Shown here: piece after piece, positions 34,888-40,530 of the stretch | How the letters are laid out: every line of letters begins with the position of its first letter | Position numbering within the stretch: the first letter of the stretch is position 1 | Program-made: the position numbers and the translations under genes | The notes under the pieces: model-generated | Database searches by the model: none | What the model was told of the DNA's origin: nothing | Seen by the model: only the letters and a program-made list of their open reading frames with translations | Source of the DNA: Bacillota bacterium | Lineage (GTDB): Bacteria; Bacillota; UBA994; UBA5500 | DNA length: 55,297 nt | Assembly: GCA_012735505.1 (NCBI GenBank) | Contig: JAAYHE010000070.1 | Location: 1 to 55,297, forward strand | Direction of reading: 5' to 3'

Positions 34888-35694
34888 ATGACTAGCCCGC
34901 AAGAGCCTGGGCAGCTGCTGAACGAGCTGGCAGAAATTATGGACAAGCTGCGCTCACCCGCAGGATGCCCCTGGGATCGGGAGCAAGACCATCTGTCGCT
35001 AAGACCTTACCTGATAGAAGAAGCTTATGAGGTATTGGAGGCTATCCAGCTGGGTGATCCGCATAAGTTGGCAGAGGAGTTGGGAGACTTATTACTGCAA
35101 GTTGTCTTCCATGCTCAGATTGCCAAGGAAAATGGTACTTTTGACTTAGCAGAGCCCTTGCGACAGATAGTGGCCAAGATGCGACGTCGCCATCCCCATG
35201 TTTTTGCCGATGTGCACGTGAACTCGAGCGCCGAAGTGATGCACAACTGGGAGGCTATAAAAGCCAAAGAAAGATCTGGCGAGCCGTCTACCTCCCTTCT
35301 AGCAAGAGTGCCGCGCAATATGCCTAGTTTGCTGCAGGCCTATAAGGTGCAAGAAAAAGCTGCGCAGGTAGGATTCGACTGGGATGATATCCATGGAGCT
35401 TGGTCTAAAGTTGAGGAAGAACAGCAAGAGTTGCTAGAAGCTGTGCGAGCAGAAGATACTGCCAAAATTAGTGAAGAACTAGGCGATCTGCTCTTTGCTA
35501 TAGTGAATGTAGCCAGGTTTTTACAGGTAGAGCCTGAGACAGCTTTGCTCAGTACGGTAATCAAGTTTCGCCACCGCTTTGCCTATATCGAACAGCAAGC
35601 GCAGGCGGCTGGACGCAGCCTAGAAGATTACACGCTGGAAGAACTGGATCAGTGGTGGAACGAAGCCAAAAATCTATCTGCGGAACTTGATTAG
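34888..35694 (+). CDS. mazG: Nucleoside triphosphate pyrophosphohydrolase MazG
   Basis: This 268-residue protein has two MazG repeats: one around 15-105 (CPWDREQDHLSLRPYLIEEAYEVLEAI, EELGDLLLQVVFHAQIA) and one around 160-260 (VGFDWDDIHGAWSKVEEEQQELLEAV, EELGDLLFAIVNVARFL). The EExxE...ExxD metal ligands are visible in both. It is two bases after the flippase gene. B. subtilis YabN has an extra N-terminal methylase domain; this one has only the MazG part. Confidence 0.95.
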   Translation: MTSPQEPGQLLNELAEIMDKLRSPAGCPWDREQDHLSLRPYLIEEAYEVLEAIQLGDPHKLAEELGDLLLQVVFHAQIAKENGTFDLAEPLRQIVAKMRRRHPHVFADVHVNSSAEVMHNWEAIKAKERSGEPSTSLLARVPRNMPSLLQAYKVQEKAAQVGFDWDDIHGAWSKVEEEQQELLEAVRAEDTAKISEELGDLLFAIVNVARFLQVEPETALLSTVIKFRHRFAYIEQQAQAAGRSLEDYTLEELDQWWNEAKNLSAELD

Positions 35695-35786
35695 AGAAAT
35701 TAGGAAAAAAGTCGTTTTTTAGCCGATTTCTTAAAGGATTTGGTAGTTTTTTATCGAAACATGTAGCTGGGTAGAATATGCTACTT

Positions 35787-35824
35787 GCAACGCACAAAAC
35801 GTTGCGGGTGCTGAGCTAGCAACG
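35787..35824 (+). promoter_or_regulatory. Three-segment alternative pairing leader before hup
   Basis: GCAACG (35787-35792), CGTTGC (35800-35805) and GCAACG (35819-35824) occur in a row. The middle segment can pair with either neighbour, so two exclusive hairpins are possible. The second ends just before the ribosome site AAGGAGGT (35832-35839). Function is unknown. Confidence 0.5.
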
Positions 35825-35847
35825 TACCTTTAAGGAGGTTTGTTCGC

Positions 35848-36120
35848 ATGAAAAAAACTGAATTGGTAAGCAGAATAGCAGAAAAATCTGGGCTGAACAA
35901 GAAGCAGTCGGAAGCAGCTCTAGACGCATTTGTAGAAGTCGTACAGGAAGCTTTGCAGGCAGGCGAAAAGGTACAACTGATTGGTTTTGGCACTTTCGAA
36001 GTTCGCCATCGTGCCGAAAGAACCGGACGCAACCCTGGTACGGGAGAAGAGATTATCATCCCAGCCAGCCGAGTGCCTGCTTTCAAAGCCGGAAAAGTAC
36101 TAAAAGAAGCCGTTAAGTAG
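35848..36120 (+). CDS. hup: DNA-binding protein HU
   Basis: This 90-residue histone-like protein bends and compacts [63 protein letters not shown] and the C-terminal [12 protein letters not shown] are textbook HU. AAGGAGGT precedes the ATG. In many clostridia hup lies between mazG and yabO, while B. subtilis lacks it there. Confidence 0.96.
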   Translation: MKKTELVSRIAEKSGLNKKQSEAALDAFVEVVQEALQAGEKVQLIGFGTFEVRHRAERTGRNPGTGEEIIIPASRVPAFKAGKVLKEAVK

Positions 36121-36147
36121 AGCAGATAAGGTAAATAGCTACATAAG

Positions 36148-36183
36148 GAAAATCAGGTTCGGACACCGAGCCTGATTTTCTTA
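36148..36183 (+). terminator. Terminator after hup
   Basis: A 15-bp stem, GAAAATCAGGTTCGG (36148-36162) with 36166-36180, followed by TTCTT. The loop is only three bases. Confidence 0.75.
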
Positions 36184-36200
36184 ATGAAAGGGGGAAAAAT

Positions 36201-36458
36201 ATGCGCTTAGACAAATATCTAAAGGTTTCCCGACTTATCAAGCGGCGCACCCTAGCCAAGGAAGTGTGTGATCAGGGGCGAGTGCAGGTTAATAATCGAC
36301 CGGCCAAGGCCGGCAGCGAATTAAAGGTGGGCGACATAATCACCATAGATTTTGGCCAGCGGGTATTGCGGGTGCGGGTGGAACGATTACAAAATACAGC
36401 CCGTAAGGAAGAAGCTGAGTTACTCTTTACTGTGTTAGAAGATATGCGCGCCCTGTAA
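36201..36458 (+). CDS. rqcP: RqcP, S4-domain ribosome quality control factor (YabO)
   Basis: This 85-residue protein is mainly an S4 RNA-binding domain: MRLDKYLKVSRLIKRRTLAKEVCDQGRVQVNNRPAKAGSELKVGDIITIDFG. It matches B. subtilis YabO/RqcP, which stabilises the P-site tRNA with RqcH during C-terminal alanine tailing of stalled chains. RqcH is not in this window. AAAGGGGG precedes the ATG. Position before yabP matches B. subtilis. Confidence 0.9.
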   Translation: MRLDKYLKVSRLIKRRTLAKEVCDQGRVQVNNRPAKAGSELKVGDIITIDFGQRVLRVRVERLQNTARKEEAELLFTVLEDMRAL

Positions 36459-36556
36459 GGTGCGCGCAAGGCACCAACCTTGCGACTTGGTATCTTTTTT
36501 CCCGCTAAGCTGGGGATAATACTGCTGACCAGATAATTGATGGGAGGCAGTACAAG

Positions 36557-37528
36557 GTGAGAAAACGACGCTGGCAGACTATAGCAGTTATTCTTTTGGT
36601 GCTTTCCCTATTAGTTTCGTGCCGCGTTAATCGGCGCCCAGCGCCCAGTAAAGGAGCTCCTGCTATCCCCAAAGCCATTTCTAGGGGAGCTAACAAAGAG
36701 CCTAATCTGAAGGTGTATGTCAAGGAGACCGGGAAGATCAAAACTATGCCTTTGGAAGAATATATCTGCGGCGTAGTGGCTGCCGAAATGGATCCGACTT
36801 GGCCTTTAGAAGCGCTGGCGGCGCAGGCTATTCTGGCACGCACTTTCACCCTTGAAAAAATAGCGCGTGAAGGTGGTGTTCCTTCCCGGGGTGCCCACGC
36901 TTCTACCGACATTGAGGAATTTCAAGCATACGATGCTAGCCGGATTAACGACAGGGTACGGGAGGCGGTTCGGCGTACCCGGGGAGTAGTCGTCGCCTAT
37001 AACGGGCGGTTTATCCGCGCTTGGTTCCATGCCAACTCGGGCGGCAAAACGGCAACAGCTGCCGATGGGCTGGCCTTCAACAAGGAACCCACGCCTTATA
37101 TCATTTCTGTAGACGATCCCATCAGTTTGGAAGCTGCCCCTGCTAAAGACCGGGTCTGGACAGCTTCGTTTAGCAAAGCTGAGATTCGCAAGGCCTTAGA
37201 AAAAATCGGGCAAAACCCGGGCTCTTTTGATAAGGTTACCATTGCTAGCAGGAGTGACTCGGGGCGGGTAGCGGCTTTCCGCATCGGTCGCGCAACGGTT
37301 TCTGGTCCTGCCCTCCGCCTAGCACTAGGTTCTACCAAATTAAAATCCACCTTGATCGACGAGATAGAGGTCAAGGGTGATCGGATAGTGTTTAAGGGTA
37401 AGGGCTATGGGCATGGCGTCGGCATGTCCCAATGGGGTGCTAAAGGCCGCGCCGAGCAGGGAGCCAAAGCGGCCGACATTATCAAAGTCTATTTTCACAA
37501 TGTGACCTTGCATCAGATTTGGGATTAG
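36557..37528 (+). CDS. SpoIID/LytB-domain lipoprotein
   Basis: This 323-residue protein has an N-terminal signal with a lipobox-like LVSC (Cys22), then the SpoIID domain (~50-320): LEEYICGVVAAEMDPTWPLEALAAQAILARTFTL, WFHANSGGKT, and the closing GKGYGHGVGMSQWGAKGRAEQG. SpoIID proteins are peptidoglycan lytic transglycosylases acting in engulfment. The start is GTG behind GGAGG. Lipid anchoring and the locus suggest a paralogue of the SpoIID found in the DMP engulfment machine, not necessarily spoIID itself. It is not at this place in B. subtilis. Confidence 0.87.
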   Translation: MRKRRWQTIAVILLVLSLLVSCRVNRRPAPSKGAPAIPKAISRGANKEPNLKVYVKETGKIKTMPLEEYICGVVAAEMDPTWPLEALAAQAILARTFTLEKIAREGGVPSRGAHASTDIEEFQAYDASRINDRVREAVRRTRGVVVAYNGRFIRAWFHANSGGKTATAADGLAFNKEPTPYIISVDDPISLEAAPAKDRVWTASFSKAEIRKALEKIGQNPGSFDKVTIASRSDSGRVAAFRIGRATVSGPALRLALGSTKLKSTLIDEIEVKGDRIVFKGKGYGHGVGMSQWGAKGRAEQGAKAADIIKVYFHNVTLHQIWD

Positions 37529-37635
37529 CGGGTTGCTTGTGCATGCACTTTACGGATGACACGCACCGCCACTGCACGGGAGCGGTTGCTGCGCAATCCA
37601 GGTGACGTATTGTTATATCGGTAGGGGCGTCATGA

Positions 37636-37668
37636 AAAATGCCCAGCCCCCCTAGGCTGGGGCATTTT
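37636..37668. terminator. Terminator after the spoIID-like gene, overlapping the repeat
   Basis: AAAATGCCCAGCC (37636-37648) pairs with GGCTGGGGCATTTT (37655-37668, one bulge). It works in either direction. Its right arm forms the start of the 50-bp repeat block; the copy after pth lacks the left arm. Confidence 0.7.
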
Positions 37669-37811
37669 GAATAGCGCCCGCCCGGGAGGCCGCAGGCCGA
37701 CCGGGGAATTGGTCTGTTTTGCCCACGAACAGTGGTCAGTCGCAGTAATGCTGGCGCGCTTTGTTTGTCGTTGCACGGGAGTGTTGGTTATGCAATATAC
37801 GCGATATACGG

Positions 37812-37835
37812 GGGGACGGTCTAGCGACCGTCCCC
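37812..37835. terminator. Strong hairpin before yabP
   Basis: GGGGACGGTC (37812-37821), loop TAGC, GACCGTCCCC (37826-37835), then TTGTGTT. The T run is poor, so it may be a terminator or just a stable structure. Confidence 0.5.
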
Positions 37836-37941
37836 TTGTGTTATACAGAGCTACCCCCTGTTCTAGCTGCTGCGTCTAACTCATATTATCTAGCAAGATG
37901 GACAGCCTGAAACAAGTCTTATGGGGTAAGGGGGGATAGTG

Positions 37942-38238
37942 ATGAATCAGTCCAATGAACAGTATTTGCATCGCGTCGTCGTCACCAATCGGGAACATGC
38001 CCAGGTAGAAGGAGTCATGCGGGTAGACAGCTTTGATGACCGCGAAATAATCTTAGAGACCGAGCTAGGCATGATGGCTATTCGCGGGGAAGAACTGCAC
38101 ATCAAAGAGCTCAGCCTCGACGAAGGGCATCTGCGGATCGAAGGCATCGTCAAATCGCTCGACTACCTAGAAGATGGCATAGTAATCGGTGGTGGAAAAA
38201 GCCGGAGCAAAGGGCTTCTCAACCGTCTCTTTGGGTAA
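37942..38238 (+). CDS. yabP: Sporulation protein YabP
   Basis: This 98-residue protein matches the YabP/YqfC family: HRVVVTNREHAQVEGVMRVDSFDDREIILETELGMMAIRGEELHIKELSLDEGHLRIEGIV. In B. subtilis yabP is sigma-E-controlled and needed for normal spore assembly. GGGGGAT precedes the start; ATG 37942 fits better than GTG 37939. yabQ follows after a 200-bp spacer, unlike the tight yabP-yabQ pair I expect. Confidence 0.9.
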   Translation: MNQSNEQYLHRVVVTNREHAQVEGVMRVDSFDDREIILETELGMMAIRGEELHIKELSLDEGHLRIEGIVKSLDYLEDGIVIGGGKSRSKGLLNRLFG

Positions 38239-38265
38239 GAAAGTGCAAAGGTATTTGAAGCCAAA

Positions 38266-38308
38266 AGTAGGAGCAGAAGGCTAGTCTACGGCTGCCGCTG
38301 CTCCTACT
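38266..38308. other. 11-bp perfect inverted repeat between yabP and yabQ
   Basis: AGTAGGAGCAG (38266-38276) and CTGCTCCTACT (38298-38308) enclose a 21-base loop. No T run follows on either strand. It could be an mRNA structure or part of a protein-binding site; its role is unknown. Confidence 0.55.
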
Positions 38309-38441
38309 ATGGTAGAGGTCGTTTTGAGCGATTGAATCAAAAATGGAGCAATGCCTCTTTGGGGGCAAGTAATAAATTTGCTTACTAGCTGACCTTCATT
38401 CGGCTTTTTGCATATTATATTTGTAACGCGGAGGTGCCACA

Positions 38442-39023
38442 ATGCCGGTAGCCCAGTCTCTTAGTGCTTTGATTTTTGTTTTCCTTGGGTTTTGCTTCGG
38501 CTTCTTCCTAGATCTCTATCGCGTTATCCGCCGGCTAAGTGCCCCCGGACCTCTGCTGACGGCTATTACTGACCTGCTATTTTGGGTTACCTATACAATT
38601 TGGGTCTATATTGCGCTACTAAAATTAAACTCTGGTGAAGTGCGTTTTTACCTGCTCTTAAGCATAGCTATAGGGGCTGGCTGCTATTACTACTGGTTTA
38701 GCCGGCGCTTAATGCAGGCTTGGTATTATGTTCTTTTTCGTTTAGTAACAGTTGCAGAACGCATCGTCGAGACCATTAACGTCGTCATAGAAACAAGCAT
38801 GCGGATAATCTTGTGGCCTTACCGGGTGTTAGAGACTTACCTGCTTCGTCCCATTTTCATCGTTCTGGCGTGGCTGCTATCGCCATTGTTAGCCTTGTTC
38901 AATTACGTTAACGGCCTGCGGAAAAAAGCAACGCAGGGCGCCGCCAATCGGGGCAAAGCACTTGTCCGCTCCATGCGTCAAGCCTTAGCCAAGTTGCTGG
39001 CACCACCGCCTATCGACGAATAA
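38442..39023 (+). CDS. yabQ: Spore cortex biosynthesis protein YabQ
   Basis: This 193-residue membrane protein has three to four N-terminal hydrophobic segments (~5-130) and a basic C-terminal tail. LGFCFGFFLDLYRVIRRL and a following TDLLFWVTYTIWVY are the YabQ signature. B. subtilis YabQ sits in the outer forespore membrane and is needed for cortex. GGAGGTG precedes the ATG. It is followed by divIC, as in B. subtilis. Confidence 0.88.
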   Translation: MPVAQSLSALIFVFLGFCFGFFLDLYRVIRRLSAPGPLLTAITDLLFWVTYTIWVYIALLKLNSGEVRFYLLLSIAIGAGCYYYWFSRRLMQAWYYVLFRLVTVAERIVETINVVIETSMRIILWPYRVLETYLLRPIFIVLAWLLSPLLALFNYVNGLRKKATQGAANRGKALVRSMRQALAKLLAPPPIDE

Positions 39024-39110
39024 TTTTAGCATTTGTAGAAGGGAAATCAGGCCATCATGTAGAAAGAAGACATGCTAGCCATAATTGTTATCAGATCGTA
39101 GGTGATGTAT

Positions 39111-39476
39111 GTGCCGAATAGGGCGAGGCAAATAGTTCCTTTCCCGGTGAGTCCGGGTAAGACTAGCAAGCGGCCGCGCAACAAGGTAAAACTGCGATGG
39201 CCTCGTTTGCTAGTGTTTGCATTGCTGCTCACTTATTTTGCGTGTGCCGGCGTCCAATGGGTGCGGCAAGAAATGCGCATGCGTGCCCTCAAGCAGCAAT
39301 ATGAGGCCTTGCTGATAGAAATGCAGAGGTTGCATGCTGATAACAAGTTGTTACAGCAGCAAATTGAACGTTTGCAGAATGATCCTACCTATCTAGAACA
39401 ATTGGCTAGAGAAATGGGGATGGTTAAACCCGGAGATACAATTTATTTACCAATTGAGGTAGAAAATCCTCGTTAG
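39111..39476 (+). CDS. divIC: Septum formation initiator, DivIC/FtsB-like
   Basis: This ~121-residue bitopic division protein has a basic cytoplasmic head, one membrane span (~33-50, LLVFALLLTYFACAGV), then a coiled coil (RMRALKQQYEALLIEMQRLHADNKLLQQQIERLQ) and the closing DPTYLEQLAREMGMVKPGD, typical of the DivIC/FtsL/FtsB family. AGGTG at 39100-39104 fits GTG 39111; ATG 39105 would be too close. It lies between yabQ and yabR, the B. subtilis divIC position. Confidence 0.88.
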   Translation: MPNRARQIVPFPVSPGKTSKRPRNKVKLRWPRLLVFALLLTYFACAGVQWVRQEMRMRALKQQYEALLIEMQRLHADNKLLQQQIERLQNDPTYLEQLAREMGMVKPGDTIYLPIEVENPR

Positions 39477-39564
39477 GGGAAAAAGATGTGGATTGACGCT
39501 GCCTCACTTATCAGCTATAATTGCGGCGTTAGCCAAAATTAATTTGGAGGGAAATCCGACAGTA

Positions 39565-39951
39565 ATGGCTTTAGAAGTAGGCGCTATCGTTAGTGGTTTG
39601 GTAACCGGTATTACGCATTTTGGGGCGTTTGTAGAACTAGAAACAGGGCAAACTGGGCTAGTGCATATTTCAGAAGTTGCTGATGCCTATGTAAAGGATA
39701 TCAACGACTATCTGAAAATAAACGACCGTATAACTGTAAAGGTGATTAACGTTGATGGGCAAGGCAAGATTGGTTTATCTATTCGACAAGCCCGTCGTCG
39801 TCCCACAATGTCCTTAGATGAGCAGTTAGCCCGTTTTATGAAAGAAAGTGAAGAGCGCCTAGCAAGCCTGCGTAAGAACACTGATTCGAAACGCGGCGGC
39901 CGTGGTGGATATCCGCGTGGTGGGCGGCACATGGCTGGTAGGAGACCTTAA
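39565..39951 (+). CDS. yabR: S1 RNA-binding domain protein (YabR-like)
   Basis: This 128-residue protein begins with one S1 domain (residues 2-75): ALEVGAIVSGLVTGITHFGAFVELETGQTGLVHISEVADAYVKDINDYLKINDRITVKVIN. A low-complexity RGG tail follows (KRGGRGGYPRGGRHMAGRRP), also RNA-binding in type. The frame opens at 39493, but GGAGGG and the family start MALEVG place the start at 39565. It lies between divIC and the tRNAs-spoIIE, as in B. subtilis. Confidence 0.9.
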   Translation: MALEVGAIVSGLVTGITHFGAFVELETGQTGLVHISEVADAYVKDINDYLKINDRITVKVINVDGQGKIGLSIRQARRRPTMSLDEQLARFMKESEERLASLRKNTDSKRGGRGGYPRGGRHMAGRRP

Positions 39952-39970
39952 ATTGGTATGTCCGCGGCCC

Positions 39971-39999
39971 TTGACGTCCGCGATCTAATGTTGTAAAAT
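39971..39999 (+). promoter_or_regulatory. Promoter of the tRNA-Met/tRNA-Lys pair
   Basis: TTGACG (39971-39976), 17 bp, TAAAAT (39994-39999), ending 21 bases before the tRNA-Met 5' end. Confidence 0.82.
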
Positions 40000-40019
40000 T
40001 GTTCTTGTCCTAAGGAAGT

Positions 40020-40096
40020 GGCGGCGTAGCTCAGTTGGCTAGAGCATGCGGTTCATACCCGCAGAGTCACTGGTTCGAGTCCAGTCGCCGCCACCA
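40020..40096 (+). tRNA. tRNA-Met (CAU), elongator type
   Basis: A full cloverleaf with acceptor GGCGGCG/CGCCGCC, D-arm AGCTCAGTTGGCTAGAGC, anticodon loop TTCATAC, T-arm CTGGTTCGAGTCCAG and an encoded CCA. Position 1 pairs with 72, so it is not the initiator. It is close to B. subtilis elongator tRNA-Met, which also lies before spoIIE. A lysidine tRNA-Ile is less likely. Confidence 0.95.
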
Positions 40097-40106
40097 ATTT
40101 AAATAA

Positions 40107-40182
40107 GCGCCATTAGCTCAGCTGGCAGAGCAACTGACTCTTAATCAGTGGGTCCGGGGTTCGAATCCCTGATGGCGCACCA
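40107..40182 (+). tRNA. tRNA-Lys (CUU)
   Basis: A full cloverleaf with acceptor GCGCCAT/ATGGCGC, D-arm AGCTCAGCTGGCAGAGC, anticodon stem ACTGA/TCAGT with loop CTCTTAA (anticodon CTT), T-arm CCGGGGTTCGAATCCCTG and an encoded CCA. It lies 10 bases after tRNA-Met. B. subtilis has tRNA-Glu at this place, as I recall. Confidence 0.95.
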
Positions 40183-40193
40183 TGAGTAAACAC

Positions 40194-40223
40194 AGGCCTT
40201 GCACAGAGTGCAAGGCCTTTTTG
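40194..40223 (+). terminator. Terminator of the tRNA pair
   Basis: AGGCCTTGCA (40194-40203), loop CAGAG, TGCAAGGCCT (40209-40218), then TTTT. Confidence 0.9.
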
Positions 40224-40276
40224 TTTATGTATAACGCCCATATATATGCATTAATAGGGGGCTATAGAATAAACTT

Positions 40277-40491
40277 TTTTGTCGTTTAGCAAAAACTTAT
40301 CGACATCTTGCCCTTTCCCCTCGCCCTCTTTGGGGCTGTGGGTGGCTGTTTTGGCGGTAGGCCTATCGTGCGAGCCCAACATCTGGGGTGATGCCTAATT
40401 TGGGGCCACAATATTCGCGCTATTCGTGTCATATTTTCTGTAGAAGCGGTCGCACCGTTTGACACATCTTCTGCCAAGCCTTGCCTATAAT
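40277..40491 (+). promoter_or_regulatory. spoIIE promoter with 21-bp spacing and possible Spo0A boxes
   Basis: TTGACA (40459-40464) and TATAAT (40486-40491) are both perfect but 21 bp apart, too far for ordinary sigma-A use. The B. subtilis spoIIE and spoIIG promoters have the same abnormal spacing and need Spo0A~P. The reverse strand over the -35 reads GTGTCAAA, one base off TGTCGAA. Further 0A-like sites are TGTCGTT (40280-40286) and ATCGACA (40299-40305). The promoter spacing is clear; the boxes are candidates. The rest of 40224-40530 holds no gene. Confidence 0.75.
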
Positions 40492-40530
40492 GAGAGCACA
40501 GTAAGCCATTTGAAACGAGGTGTGCGGCTG

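Larger units (their letters stand above)
37529..37941. repeat. Gene-free gap after the spoIID-like gene with dispersed repeat copy 2
   Basis: A ~410-bp gap with no credible gene. It holds the same two blocks as the gap after pth: 22 bp at 37549-37570 (TTTACGGATGACACGCACCG...) and 50 bp at 37659-37708 (GGGGCATTTTGAA then CGCCCGCCCGGGAGGC). They differ by 2 and 5 bases and are 110 bp apart here against 101 bp there. A second partial duplication, TGCACGGGAG near 37574 and 37774, lies inside the gap. Confidence 0.75.

Noticed and set aside
37667-37879. 70-codon ORF in the gap after the spoIID-like gene
   Set aside because: It crosses the dispersed repeat and the 37812 hairpin, with no family match or ribosome site.
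37881-38418. CATATTAT elements before yabP and yabQ as sigma-E promoters
   Set aside because: Each lacks a matching second hexamer at the 14-bp spacing, whether read as -10 or -35.
40020-40096. tRNA(CAU) as initiator or as lysidine tRNA-Ile
   Set aside because: The 1-72 pair is intact, ruling out an initiator, and the sequence resembles elongator tRNA-Met of B. subtilis more than tRNA-Ile2.
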